Positions 7,910 through 16,735 of a stretch of DNA of 64,000 nt are shown here, piece by piece. The DNA is from Candidatus Neomicrothrix sp. UBA881 (lineage in GTDB: Bacteria; Actinomycetota; Acidimicrobiia; Acidimicrobiales; MedAcidi-G1): positions 19,972-83,971 of the forward strand of contig DBFL01000087.1 in the NCBI GenBank assembly GCA_002294285.1, written 5' to 3'. Below the pieces are notes generated by a model that searched no databases, was not told the DNA's origin, and worked only from the letters and a program-made list of their open reading frames with translations. A program made the position numbers and the translations under genes. The stretch's first letter is position 1. Every line of letters starts with the position of its first letter.

Positions 7910-8839
7910 ATGGGACCCGTCTTTCTTACTGAAGAATCGCCGACATACGGGCTGGTGCACTCCGTTTCACCCATGGTTAGTAGAATTGTTGCTAAAAATC
8001 CTTCTAAATTTACGTACCACGGAACCGGTACTTACATCATAGGAGATCCCGCTGGTAGTGAATTGGCGGTAATCGATCCAGGGCCAATTGATGATGCACA
8101 TCTAACTGCCCTTCTGGACGCTATTGGAGGGAGGACCGTAAGCCACATTCTGATAACACATACACACCCCGATCATTCCCCTGCTGCTAAAAGTCTCTCT
8201 GAAATCACTTCGGCTCCTACTTATGGTTTTGGGAGACACCCAGTTGCTGCTACGGAATCGTTTGAAGGGTCTGATGGGGTAAAGGGAGATGAAACTGAAG
8301 AAAAGGGTGACACTGAGTTCATTCCGGATGTTGAAATAGGAAATGGTGACGTAATAGTAGGCGAAGGCTTTACTTTTGAAGCGCTACATACACCGGGTCA
8401 CATTTCTAACCATCTGTGTTTTTCTTTGGAGGAAGAAGCCACTCTGTTTACCGGTGATCATGTAATGGGATGGTCAACTACTGTAATTCCTGCCCCAGAT
8501 GGGAACCTCTCAGATTATCTGACCAATCTTCGCCGCCTTCTTGATAGGTCTGAGCTTATTTACCGGCCTACACATGGTCCTTTAATTGAAAACCCTCATC
8601 CGTTCGTTAATTCTTTAATCGAGCATCGAGAGAGGCGTACCGCTGAAATAGTTGCTGCTCTTAAAAATGAACCAAAAACAATTAAGCAACTGGTTACCGA
8701 AATATATTCTGCTGTTGATAAAAGTCTCCACAAAGCAGCGGGAGGATCCGTATATGCACACCTATTGGATCTAGCTCGTAAAGGGGTTGTCTCTGCAGAA
8801 CCTGATTTAAGCATGGACGCGGAGTGGGTTGTAATTTGA
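7910..8839 (+). CDS. Metallo-beta-lactamase-fold hydrolase (LACTB2-like)
   Basis: 309 residues. The zinc ligands appear as HTHPDH (residues 84-89), the His in LHTPGHISNH and the Asp in LFTGDHVMG; a further His lies in YRPTHGPLI. The C-terminal ~60 residues look like the winged-helix tail of the LACTB2/RNase Z-like branch. This branch hydrolyses esters, thioesters or RNA; no substrate can be fixed. It follows the SDR by 14 bases and is probably co-transcribed with it, so thioester hydrolysis in the same pathway is possible. The segment before residue 20 is weakly conserved in type, so the start could be internal (Met22). Confidence 0.75.
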   Translation: MGPVFLTEESPTYGLVHSVSPMVSRIVAKNPSKFTYHGTGTYIIGDPAGSELAVIDPGPIDDAHLTALLDAIGGRTVSHILITHTHPDHSPAAKSLSEITSAPTYGFGRHPVAATESFEGSDGVKGDETEEKGDTEFIPDVEIGNGDVIVGEGFTFEALHTPGHISNHLCFSLEEEATLFTGDHVMGWSTTVIPAPDGNLSDYLTNLRRLLDRSELIYRPTHGPLIENPHPFVNSLIEHRERRTAEIVAALKNEPKTIKQLVTEIYSAVDKSLHKAAGGSVYAHLLDLARKGVVSAEPDLSMDAEWVVI

Positions 8840-8842
8840 ACT

Positions 8843-9628
8843 CTAGGGATGCTGACTTGATACTGAGATTACTTCTCCAGTCATGTATGAGGAGTATTCG
8901 CTTGCTAGAAAAACCATGACGTTTGCTACTTCCCATGGTTCAGCAGCACGTCCCATAACTTCTTTCTCTATCAAAGAATCAATAAGGTCTTGATTGCTGG
9001 ATTTCGCCAAATTTGGATGCATAGCCAAGCTTGGGGCCACGCAATTTACTCGAATGTTGTATTCAGCTGCTTCTATAGCAACACAGCGAGTGAAAGCCAT
9101 GACACCTGCTTTGGCAGCAGCATAGTGAGACTGGCCTGATTGAGCACGCCATCCTAAGACCGAAGCGTTATTAACTATCACTCCTTTATTATTCTTTTGC
9201 ATTGTTTTAAGTGCTGCTCTTGTGCATCGCATTGTTCCATTTAATGTGACGTCGATAACTCTTGACCATTCAGCATCGTCCATTTCTACTAACAAGCTTT
9301 GAGCCCCTAGGCCTGCGTTATTAATTAGTACATCGATTCTTCCGTGCTCTTTGATTGTTTGGTCAAACAAGTTTTGTACTTGTTTTTCTTCTGTTACGTC
9401 GCAAAGTATTGCGAGAGGTGCTTCTCCCTTAATCTGACTCAGAATTTCACTTGTGGAATTGAGTCTTTTTTCATGAGAATCAGAAATAACTACAACCGCT
9501 CCTTCTTCGATGCAGCGTCTTGCGACTGCGGATCCGATTCCTGTTCCAGCAGCAGCTGTAACGACTACTACTTTCCCATCTAACAGATTGTGGCCTTCTA
9601 GGTAACTTGGAGGGGGTTTGATCGCCAT
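8843..9628 (-). CDS. ipdF: IpdF-like hydroxy-CoA dehydrogenase (SDR)
   Basis: 261 residues. The SDR signature is unusual and specific: VVVVTAAAGTGIGSA as the cofactor loop, VVISDSHEKRL after it, INNAGLGAQS, then IVNNASVLGWRAQ with YAAAKAGVMAFTRC, and the ending YMTGEVISVSSQ. These segments match mycobacterial IpdF as I know it, which oxidises the 5-hydroxy group of a steroid C/D-ring CoA ester before ring opening. The start is supported by a TAGAAT box six bases upstream and by absence of a Shine-Dalgarno sequence. It ends 3 bases from the convergent hydrolase gene. Confidence 0.85.
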   Translation of the reverse strand: MAIKPPPSYLEGHNLLDGKVVVVTAAAGTGIGSAVARRCIEEGAVVVISDSHEKRLNSTSEILSQIKGEAPLAILCDVTEEKQVQNLFDQTIKEHGRIDVLINNAGLGAQSLLVEMDDAEWSRVIDVTLNGTMRCTRAALKTMQKNNKGVIVNNASVLGWRAQSGQSHYAAAKAGVMAFTRCVAIEAAEYNIRVNCVAPSLAMHPNLAKSSNQDLIDSLIEKEVMGRAAEPWEVANVMVFLASEYSSYMTGEVISVSSQHP

Positions 9629-9634
9629 AAATAG

Positions 9635-9640
9635 ATTCTA
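9635..9640 (-). promoter_or_regulatory. -10 box TAGAAT of ipdF
   Basis: TAGAAT followed by exactly six bases (CTATTT) and the ipdF ATG at 9628. One of the best matches to the recurring leaderless arrangement. It lies just after the stop of the upstream dehydrogenase gene, so ipdF can have its own promoter. Confidence 0.55.
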
Positions 9641-9646
9641 GATCAA

Positions 9647-10561
9647 CTAGTCGGTTCCCTGTTCTGTCTTTTCAGCCATTTCTTTCATTCGCCTCTCCAA
9701 ATCTGCAAAGAGGGGAAGTTCTTCAACACCTATATCCTCATTTAGCCTTTCGGATATCTCTTCAAATGAAAAAGCTTCTCCGTTATTGGCTGTCATTTCT
9801 CTTACCTCAGAAGGTTGATTCCATACCGCTATTCGTTTGCCTGTGCATGTGTATATTTGAGCAGTTATTTCTTTGGCTGCATCCGAAAGCAAAAATGCCG
9901 CTAAGGGTGCAATGTCTTCCGGTGCTCCTGCTTCTATTTCAAAAGGTACGTTCTCCGACATTCGAGTCATTGCTGCTGGCGCTATACAGTTGGCGTTTAC
10001 CCCATACCTCTTTAAGGCAAAAGCCGCACTTTTCGTGAGGGAGACGATGCCTCCTTTTGCAGCTGAATAATTTGGCTGAGCAGTTGAAGCAACGAAAGCA
10101 CCTGACGTGAACCCAAGGAGACTTCCACCTTCTTCTTGTTTGCGCATTACTGCTGCAGCTGCTCTGTAGACACTGAAATGACCTCTCAGATGAACTCGCA
10201 CGACGTCATCAAATTCTTCGTCTGTCATATTGAACAACATTCTTTCTCGCAGAATCCCTGCAGCACAAGCAACGCCATCAATTCGACCCCAGGAGTCAAT
10301 AGCAGCTTCAACTATTTTTTTTCCGACCTCTGAATCTGAAACATCACCTGCAACAGCAATCGCGTCACCTCCTGATTCTTTGATTTGCTGTACAACTTCA
10401 TCAGCTACAGCACTCGATGGGTCAGAACCATCCAGCTCCACTCCATAATCAGCAACAATTACATTTGCTCCTTCTTTGGCGCAAAGTAAAGCTACAGCAC
10501 GTCCAATTCCGTTTCCGGCCCCTGTTACTGCAATGTTTTTACCTGAAAGATGACCAGCCAC
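9647..10561 (-). CDS. Short-chain dehydrogenase, HSD17B4-like (steroid-cluster type)
   Basis: 304 residues from a GTG at 10561. The frame extends to an ATG at 10576, but the sequence AGGAGGGG lies between that ATG and the GTG and is an ideal ribosome-binding site for the GTG, so the shorter start is chosen. SDR motifs: TGAGNGIGRA, then VACAAGI in place of NNAG, FTSGAFV supplying Ser, YSAAKGGI with Tyr-Lys, and a long C-terminal tail with an acidic helix. The length and the DYGVELDG segment resemble the SDR that sits beside ipdAB in mycobacteria. The substrate is probably a 3-hydroxyacyl-CoA or ring hydroxyl; this is inference. Confidence 0.78.
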   Translation of the reverse strand: MAGHLSGKNIAVTGAGNGIGRAVALLCAKEGANVIVADYGVELDGSDPSSAVADEVVQQIKESGGDAIAVAGDVSDSEVGKKIVEAAIDSWGRIDGVACAAGILRERMLFNMTDEEFDDVVRVHLRGHFSVYRAAAAVMRKQEEGGSLLGFTSGAFVASTAQPNYSAAKGGIVSLTKSAAFALKRYGVNANCIAPAAMTRMSENVPFEIEAGAPEDIAPLAAFLLSDAAKEITAQIYTCTGKRIAVWNQPSEVREMTANNGEAFSFEEISERLNEDIGVEELPLFADLERRMKEMAEKTEQGTD

Positions 10562-10629
10562 TTCCCCTCCTAACATATTTTTTACTAAAAGTTATGTGGG
10601 CGACACTATCGAAGGTATCCGAATCGACC

Positions 10630-10635
10630 TATCGT
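10630..10635 (+). promoter_or_regulatory. -10 box TATCGT of the epimerase gene
   Basis: TATCGT ends six bases before the ATG at 10642, matching the leaderless pattern seen elsewhere. The intervening CGGGGG is not a usual Shine-Dalgarno sequence. Confidence 0.45.
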
Positions 10636-10641
10636 CGGGGG

Positions 10642-11550
10642 ATGTTATCAGATAAAAAAATTCTAATCACAGGTGTTACTGGTCAAATAGGTTTTCCGAT
10701 AGCTAATTTCTTAGCGAAGAACAACGAGGTTTGGGGTGTCGCCCGTTTCACCAATGACCGGAAAAAGCAGTTTCTGGAAGAATCAAATATTCAAACCTTT
10801 CCGCTTGATCTCAACTCACAAGACTACGGGAAGCTTCCGGATGACTTCGACCATGTAATCCATTTTGCTATTTTTCAAGGTCAGAAAAATGACTATGATT
10901 TGGCGATTTCGAATAACGCTGAAGCAACAGGACTTCTAATGTCTCATTGTCGTGATGCAAAGTCGGTGTTAATTGCCTCTACGAACTCTGTATATAAACC
11001 CTGTGCTGACCCTTGGCAGAAATACAAAGAGACCGATCCTTTAGGTGACTCAACGGTTACACATTCTCCCACTTATGGGGTTTCGAAGTTGAGTCAAGAA
11101 GCTGTGGCGAGAACCATGTGTAGAGTTCTGGATCTTCCGACTACCATTGCTCGAATTAACGTGAGCTACGGCGATAACGGCGGTCTTCCTAAGTATCACT
11201 TTGATTTGATTGCTGATGACAAACCCGTGACACTTAGAGACTCTCCTCCTTCGCCCTACAGTCCGATTCATGAAATTGATATGGCCAATCAAGTTTTCCC
11301 TCTTCTCGAAGCCGCGTCAGTTCCTTCGACCATTGTTAATTGGTGTGGTGATGAGGTTGTAACCGCCGAAGACTGGTGTGCTTTATTTGGTTCTCATTTG
11401 AACAAAACACCTCAGCTTATCTACGAAGCTGTTTCTGGTAGCCAGTCAGGAGGTGCAGCAGATCCAAGTTTGAGAAAGTCAATAACTGGTCCGTGTTCGG
11501 TTTCTTGGGTGGATGGAATGTCTAGCTTCACGCAAAGTCATGTCAAATAG
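10642..11550 (+). CDS. NAD-dependent epimerase/dehydratase family protein (extended SDR)
   Basis: 302 residues from ATG 10642. The frame is open upstream to 10417, but that part overlaps the opposite dehydrogenase and is a shadow. The Rossmann motif is GVTGQIG (residues 11-17) and the catalytic Tyr-Lys pair is in SPTYGVSKLSQEA, with Ser/Thr in IASTNSVYKP. Extended SDRs of this kind modify nucleotide sugars, sterols or flavonoid-like ketones; the sequence does not tell which. It heads a rightward group with the NTF2-like, Nudix and P-type ATPase genes, with gaps of 6-21 bases. Confidence 0.75.
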   Translation: MLSDKKILITGVTGQIGFPIANFLAKNNEVWGVARFTNDRKKQFLEESNIQTFPLDLNSQDYGKLPDDFDHVIHFAIFQGQKNDYDLAISNNAEATGLLMSHCRDAKSVLIASTNSVYKPCADPWQKYKETDPLGDSTVTHSPTYGVSKLSQEAVARTMCRVLDLPTTIARINVSYGDNGGLPKYHFDLIADDKPVTLRDSPPSPYSPIHEIDMANQVFPLLEAASVPSTIVNWCGDEVVTAEDWCALFGSHLNKTPQLIYEAVSGSQSGGAADPSLRKSITGPCSVSWVDGMSSFTQSHVK

Positions 11551-11571
11551 ATTTTGCTGCTATAACTGAGG

Positions 11572-12069
11572 GTGGATTTAAGGTTCAGGGTATTTTTCTC
11601 TGATCCTGAAAGCAGTCTTATGGATATTGAAAACATTGTTGACAGGATTGAAATAGAGAACTTCTTTTCTCGATATGCGCGTGCTGTAGATGATAGAGAC
11701 TGGGAACTTTACAGAACATTGTTTACTGAAGATGCACACATCGATTACTCCTCTTCTGGTGGTTCAAAAGGAAATTTAGATGAAACTGTCTCATTTTTAT
11801 CAAAGGCCCTAGACATGTTTGAAATGTCTCAACATCTGATTACTAACATTGAGTTGTTTCACAAAGATGAGAATGCAGTTCACGCTGTTGCACTCTTTAA
11901 TAACCCCATGCGTCTTAAGGGCGGAGATGTCTGGTTTGTGGGCGGAAAATACAAACATGAATTGCTTAGATCAGCTTCCGGTTGGAAGAGTGAGAAACTA
12001 ATTGAGGAAACTCTTTGGTTTGACAGATCTCCCTTTGGAGATCTCACTGGTAATAAAAAAGAAGAGTGA
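11572..12069 (+). CDS. SnoaL/NTF2-like domain protein
   Basis: 165 residues from a GTG at 11572, or 149 from ATG 11620. The N-terminal helix IENFFSRYARAVDDRDWELYRTLF followed by ED and DY is typical of the SnoaL-like/ring-hydroxylating-dioxygenase-beta-like cone fold, then a sheet ending LIEETLWFDR. Proteins of this fold are small isomerases, dehydratases or cyclases, or have no catalytic role. TATAAC at 11561-11566 would place a transcription start near GTG 11572, favouring that start, but the domain itself fits ATG 11620. Function is not assigned. Confidence 0.65.
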   Translation: MDLRFRVFFSDPESSLMDIENIVDRIEIENFFSRYARAVDDRDWELYRTLFTEDAHIDYSSSGGSKGNLDETVSFLSKALDMFEMSQHLITNIELFHKDENAVHAVALFNNPMRLKGGDVWFVGGKYKHELLRSASGWKSEKLIEETLWFDRSPFGDLTGNKKEE

Positions 12070-12075
12070 TTTTCA

Positions 12076-12816
12076 TTGACAAATAACCGTGATGAACGTC
12101 GTTACAGAAAATGGGAATCAGATCATGAGAAACGAGGAACGAGTGAACTGATACCAGCCGCAACTGTTGTAATTATGCGTGATTCTGAATCTGCGATTGA
12201 GCTTTTAATGTTGAGAAAAAATTCTAAGGTTGCTTTTGGTGGCATGTGGGTTTTCCCTGGCGGCAAGATTGACGAAATTGATAAAGTTTTTGATTCGACC
12301 GGTAATCTCGATGAACTGCCGACGGCAGTAAATGCCGCTGTGAGAGAAACTTTTGAGGAATCATCCATTTCTGTTGCACAAGAGAATCTGGTTTGGTTTT
12401 CGCATTGGGTCCCACCACCTATTACTCCCAAGAGATTTTCAACATACTTTTTTGCAACAGATTTTTCAGACGACGATCAAGTGGTTATTGATGACTCTGA
12501 GATAATTGAACACAAATGGTTCCGTCCTGGTGAGGCAATAGCTTTACGTGATAAGGGCAAAATAGAGTTGGCGCCACCTACGTGGATGACTTTGAATCTT
12601 CTTTGTCTTTTTACCAGTGTTGAAAGCGCGTTGAGTGAACTCAAAAACCGTGAACCGCTTTTCTATGAAACTCGTATAGGCCAATCTGAAAAAGGACCAG
12701 TTGCTATGTGGTTTGGGGATGCAGGTTACGAAAATGGGAACCCTGAAATCGCCGGAGATAGACATAGGTTGACAATGTCTGAAAATGGCTATCATTTTGA
12801 ACAGTCAACCACCTAG
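12076..12816 (+). CDS. Nudix hydrolase, NUDT19-like
   Basis: 246 residues from a TTG start; no other in-frame start precedes the domain and GAAGAG lies 9 bases upstream. The Nudix box is split by an insertion: FPGGKIDEID (from residue 60) and then AVRETFEESS (residues 88-97), so the usual spacing of seven between the first Glu and REUxEE is about twenty. That insertion is known in the NUDT19/RP2 group, which cleaves CoA and acyl-CoA pyrophosphate bonds. A role in CoA turnover would suit the many acyl-CoA genes nearby, but this is inference from the fold only. Confidence 0.75.
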   Translation: MTNNRDERRYRKWESDHEKRGTSELIPAATVVIMRDSESAIELLMLRKNSKVAFGGMWVFPGGKIDEIDKVFDSTGNLDELPTAVNAAVRETFEESSISVAQENLVWFSHWVPPPITPKRFSTYFFATDFSDDDQVVIDDSEIIEHKWFRPGEAIALRDKGKIELAPPTWMTLNLLCLFTSVESALSELKNREPLFYETRIGQSEKGPVAMWFGDAGYENGNPEIAGDRHRLTMSENGYHFEQSTT

Positions 12817-12824
12817 CTCTCACA

Positions 12825-12830
12825 TAAAAT
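12825..12830 (+). promoter_or_regulatory. -10 box TAAAAT of the P-type ATPase gene
   Basis: TAAAAT, six bases (CTATTC), then the ATG at 12837. No Shine-Dalgarno sequence is present, so a leaderless transcript is likely. Confidence 0.55.
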
Positions 12831-12836
12831 CTATTC

Positions 12837-15155
12837 ATGAGTTCTGATAGCTATCTCGATAATTCAAAAGGCCTATCTGAAGTTGAAGTTGCTGAGCGTA
12901 TAAAGAATGGTCAGACTAATAATCTCCCAGATGCCCCTGTCAGAACGACAAAAGAAATACTGAGAGCAAATGTTTTAACTCCTGTAAACGCAATTATGGG
13001 AACCTTGCTTGTTCTAATATTGGTAGCGGGTTTTCCTGGAGATGCCCTATTTGCAGGAGTGATCTTTTCTAATAGTGCTATAGGCATTTTTCAGGAATTG
13101 AAGGCTCGTAAGACTTTGACACAACTTGCAGTTCTGTCTGCTCCAAAAGCTCGTGTAATCCGCTCCGGGAATACCAGCGAAATTGGTATTTCTGAAGTTG
13201 TACTAGATGATTTGATCGAAATCCAGCCTGGTGACCAAATAGTCGTGGACGGGGAAATAATTTACTCGGAAGGACTTGAGGTCGATGAATCTCTTCTAAC
13301 TGGCGAATCAGAACCTATCGAAAAAACCTTACATGACGAGGTCCTATCTGGAAGTTTTGTTGCTGCAGGTTCTGGACACTACAGGGCTACTCGTATAGGT
13401 GTTGATTCATATGCTGTTGCCTTGTCAGAAGAAGCTAAACGCTTCAAACTTGTGGACAGTGAGTTACGTTCAGGGGTAAACACAATACTTCGTTGGTTGA
13501 TTTTTATTATCCCTCCAGCTGTGGGACTTTTACTTCTGAGACTTCTATCAACTGAAGATCTTTGGGAGGAGGCTTTGAGGGGTACTGTAGCTTCAGCAGT
13601 TGCGATGGTTCCTGATGGGCTTGTCTTACTTACTAGCCTCTCCTTTATAACCGGTGTGGTTGCATTGGCGAGGCATCGGGCTTTATGTAAGGAGCTTGCG
13701 ACTGTTGAGATGTTGGCTCGAGTCGATGTCTTGTGTTTAGACAAAACTGGAACGATTACAACTGGCAAAATTTCTTATACGGGATTTGAAACTCTTGATG
13801 GAACTGATCCTTCAGACGCACTCGGAGCTATGTCATTTGCCGACCCTTCACCTAATGCGACTCTTTCAGCAATAGGTGAAAACTTTCCGGATCCTGAATG
13901 GTCTTTGGTTGAATCTGTGCCTTTTTCGTCGTTGCGTAAATGGTCTATGTGTGATTTTGGCGAAAAGGGGGTCTTTTATCTAGGGGCTCCTGAGATCCTC
14001 ATTGCTCAAGACGACGTAGTAGTTAGAGATCGGGTGAACCTTCTGGCAAGTGAAGGTAAACGTGTTCTGGTATTAACCAAAGCGAATGGCCCTGTTAGCG
14101 AGGTGAATGAATTACCGGCGGAAAGAACTTCTGTTTGTCTTATTTTTCTGGAAGACACTCTGCGCGAAGACGCACTTGAGATTTTTAATTACCTTCAGCA
14201 ACAAGGCATCCAGTTAAAAGTAATTTCGGGAGATCATCCGGCAACAGTGGCATCTGTGGCAAAAAAGGCGGGAATCTCTTCAGTTGAAACACCTGTAGAT
14301 GCTAGAGAATTTTCAGAAGATCAAAATTTTGATGAAATTATTGAAAATGGTTCAATTTTTGGCCGGGTAACTCCTCATCAAAAGAGATCAATGGTTGCGT
14401 CTCTTCAGAAGAAAGGCCACACGGTTGCGATGACTGGTGATGGTGTGAATGATGTACTTGCTTTGAAAGATTCTGACATGGGCATTGCAATGGGGTCTGG
14501 CAGTTCAGCTAGCAGAGCAGTAGCTCAATTAGTGCTTCTCGACAACCAGTTTAAAATTTTGCCACGTGTGCTACAAGAAGGAAGGAGGGTGATTAATAAT
14601 ATTGAAAGAGTCTCTAACCTTTTTATAACAAAAGCGGCTTACGCGATTATTTTGACAGCACTTGTGGGATTACTTGGCGTTCCTTTTCCTTTCAGGCCTA
14701 AACAACTAACACTTATAGGTACTTTTTCAATAGGTCTTCCGGGTTTTTTCTTGGCTTTAGCTCCTGACAGTTCTCTGGTGAAACCAGGTTTTTTGGGAAG
14801 GGTTCTAAGATATTCGATCCCTGCTGGGATTTCTGCTGCAATAACAACTTTCGTATGTTATGAAATTGTTCGAAGGTCAGATGTTTTAATAGCAGAAGCC
14901 AGAACTGCAGCAACAGCAACCCTTTTATGTCTTGGACTTGGAATTCTTCTTGTTATTAGCAGACCTATTAAACCTTGGAAACTGTGTTTGGCCTTATTTA
15001 TGGGTTTGTCTTACATGTCGGTTCTTTTAAGCGAGTTTGGCCGCGATTACTTTGAACTCGTCCACATGTCTGGTAGTTCTTGGCTCACAACTGGAATTTG
15101 TGTTGCCGTAGGGCTAGTACCAATATCTCTTTCAGCTCGCTTTAACGAAACCTGA
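12837..15155 (+). CDS. CtpE-like P-type cation ATPase
   Basis: 772 residues. All P-type ATPase landmarks are present: actuator TGES (155-158), membrane segment with MVPDG (257-261), phosphorylation site DKTGT (302-306) and hinge GDGVND (about 534-539). Predicted membrane pairs lie at ~45-85 and ~215-275, with a C-terminal set after ~590. There are no N-terminal metal-binding domains and no CPC motif, so it is not a heavy-metal P1B pump. The PDGLVLLTSLSF segment resembles mycobacterial CtpE, a calcium-uptake ATPase; calcium as substrate is inference. It ends 5 bases from the convergent whiB. Confidence 0.85.
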   Translation: MSSDSYLDNSKGLSEVEVAERIKNGQTNNLPDAPVRTTKEILRANVLTPVNAIMGTLLVLILVAGFPGDALFAGVIFSNSAIGIFQELKARKTLTQLAVLSAPKARVIRSGNTSEIGISEVVLDDLIEIQPGDQIVVDGEIIYSEGLEVDESLLTGESEPIEKTLHDEVLSGSFVAAGSGHYRATRIGVDSYAVALSEEAKRFKLVDSELRSGVNTILRWLIFIIPPAVGLLLLRLLSTEDLWEEALRGTVASAVAMVPDGLVLLTSLSFITGVVALARHRALCKELATVEMLARVDVLCLDKTGTITTGKISYTGFETLDGTDPSDALGAMSFADPSPNATLSAIGENFPDPEWSLVESVPFSSLRKWSMCDFGEKGVFYLGAPEILIAQDDVVVRDRVNLLASEGKRVLVLTKANGPVSEVNELPAERTSVCLIFLEDTLREDALEIFNYLQQQGIQLKVISGDHPATVASVAKKAGISSVETPVDAREFSEDQNFDEIIENGSIFGRVTPHQKRSMVASLQKKGHTVAMTGDGVNDVLALKDSDMGIAMGSGSSASRAVAQLVLLDNQFKILPRVLQEGRRVINNIERVSNLFITKAAYAIILTALVGLLGVPFPFRPKQLTLIGTFSIGLPGFFLALAPDSSLVKPGFLGRVLRYSIPAGISAAITTFVCYEIVRRSDVLIAEARTAATATLLCLGLGILLVISRPIKPWKLCLALFMGLSYMSVLLSEFGRDYFELVHMSGSSWLTTGICVAVGLVPISLSARFNET

Positions 15156-15159
15156 TTTT

Positions 15160-15513
15160 TTAACGTCCAGCCGCAGCCGCAGCCGCAGCCAAAGCTGCTG
15201 CAGCCCTATCAGCGGCAACCTGTCTCCGCCCTATGATTGGTGTGGTGGGTGCGAACCCTGCAGTAGCCCTTTCAGCTTCTGATTCTCCGCCCCAGAAACC
15301 CAACTCCCTGTTGTCTCGAGCATATTGCTTACAGTCAACTTGCACTTCACAGTCAGCACATATCTCTTTCGCTTTTGCCTCACGCCTTACTCTTGCTTCA
15401 GGTCTTTCAGCAAATGGTGCAAAGAACAAACTACTTTCACCTTGGCATAAAGCATCTTTCATCCAAACTAGAACTCTTGAGTCAATAAAAAAGTTCGTTG
15501 CTATATCAGTCAT
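15160..15513 (-). CDS. WhiB-family iron-sulfur transcription regulator
   Basis: 117 residues. The four Fe-S ligands are Cys23, Cys52, Cys55 and Cys61 (C-X28-C-X2-C-X5-C), followed by the conserved GFWGGES turn at 72-78. WhiB proteins bind a 4Fe-4S cluster and the housekeeping sigma factor and are confined to Actinobacteria and their phages, so this gene sets the taxonomic frame. A GGAGGAGGG ribosome-binding site precedes the ATG. The last ~20 residues are almost pure alanine, encoded by a GCCGCA-type simple repeat at about 15163-15215; such a tail is unusual and may vary between strains. WhiB subtype is not assigned. Confidence 0.9.
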   Translation of the reverse strand: MTDIATNFFIDSRVLVWMKDALCQGESSLFFAPFAERPEARVRREAKAKEICADCEVQVDCKQYARDNRELGFWGGESEAERATAGFAPTTPIIGRRQVAADRAAAALAAAAAAAGR

Positions 15514-15751
15514 GCAGACCGGCCCTCCTCCGTTCCACTTTTCGGTGTTTTACTCCGAGCGCGCGACTTTAGGTAATACAAACTGTTTTGAACAGAGGTT
15601 TGTAATAATAATTAGAGATTAGCTATCTCTAAAACAGATCACTGTCTATGCAATTCGTAAACTTTTTCGATAACTCTAAGTCTCTAGGATGCCATTGCGT
15701 GAATCTCATGCCATAGTCATTAGATGGGCAGATCAACACTGGATACTGAAA

Positions 15752-16735
15752 ATGGATTCAGGCACCTACTTTGATGACCTTGAGGTGGGTCAACTTCTTC
15801 CGCCTTCTCCTGATTTAACTATCACGTCAGGAGAAATCGCTATGTACCAGTCGATTTGTGGAGACCCTTTATCAACTTCCCTTAGTCTTCCGATGGCTGA
15901 AAAAATAACGGGCGTCTCTAGACGTCTCGTTAATCCAGGTCTGGTAATGCACGTTTCAATAGGACAAAGCACTGTCGCAACCAGAAGAGTAATAGCAAAT
16001 CTTTTCTATCGTGGAGTCTCGTTCAAAAGACCTGTTTTTGAAGGAGAGACCCTTCATACCGAAGTAAAGATTAAAGGTTTGAAAGACTTGAGCCTTAGAG
16101 AGGACCGAGCGCCGAGAGGACTTGCGTTACTTGGGATAACCACCACCTGTGTGGAAGATGGGTCTCTGGTCGTCGATTATGAACGTTGTGCAATGTTGAA
16201 AGCGCGTGACGACAAAAAGCTTCCTGGACACGATGACGATTTGGGGTCAGTTGAAAAAGAAATAATTCTGGATAACTGGGAACATCTGGCACCCAGCTCT
16301 TGGGATGTTTCACCACTGAAAGCAAGTGAACAAAATGATTTAAAATTTGGAGAAATAACAGTCGACGAGTTGAACGACACAGTAAGCAATGCAATGGAGC
16401 TTGTCCGTCTCACCCAAAATCAGGCCCCTGTGCACCGGGATGCAAGCACTTCACCCACAGGAGAAAGACTCGTATATGGTGGTCACACCATCGGAATGGC
16501 TCAAGCATCTTTGAATAGAGTCATGCCTGGAATTGCAACAGTTTTGGGTTGGCAGTCTTGCGATCACTTAGGGCCGGTACACGAAGGAGACGTTTTATCT
16601 TTTCAGCACACTCTCTTAGATCAAAAGGAATTGAGTGTAGGGAAAATAAGCGCCATAAAAACAGAAGTTACGTCCAGACGAGGACTTGATACCTTCGATG
16701 TTCTTGATTGGAGACTTGTTGTTTTTGGAATTTAG
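15752..16735 (+). CDS. MaoC-type double-hotdog acyl-CoA dehydratase
   Basis: 327 residues from ATG 15752; an ATG at 15689 would add 21 residues that do not look like part of the fold. Two hotdog repeats are visible: GTYFDDLEVGQ... with FYRGVSFKRPVFEGETLH in the first, and QAPVHRDASTSPTGERLVYGGHT with PVHEGDVLSFQHTLLD in the second. Such proteins hydrate enoyl-CoA, and one subgroup hydrates mesaconyl-CoA. Its stop overlaps the convergent CaiB-type gene by 4 bases. Hydratase plus CoA-transferase, with a CitE-type lyase elsewhere in the window, could belong to mesaconyl/methylmalyl-CoA metabolism, but this is only one reading. Confidence 0.72.
   Translation: MDSGTYFDDLEVGQLLPPSPDLTITSGEIAMYQSICGDPLSTSLSLPMAEKITGVSRRLVNPGLVMHVSIGQSTVATRRVIANLFYRGVSFKRPVFEGETLHTEVKIKGLKDLSLREDRAPRGLALLGITTTCVEDGSLVVDYERCAMLKARDDKKLPGHDDDLGSVEKEIILDNWEHLAPSSWDVSPLKASEQNDLKFGEITVDELNDTVSNAMELVRLTQNQAPVHRDASTSPTGERLVYGGHTIGMAQASLNRVMPGIATVLGWQSCDHLGPVHEGDVLSFQHTLLDQKELSVGKISAIKTEVTSRRGLDTFDVLDWRLVVFGI

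Noticed and set aside
9647-10576. ATG 10576 as start of the HSD17B4-like dehydrogenase
   Set aside because: The strong AGGAGGGG ribosome-binding site lies inside that reading frame and points to GTG 10561.
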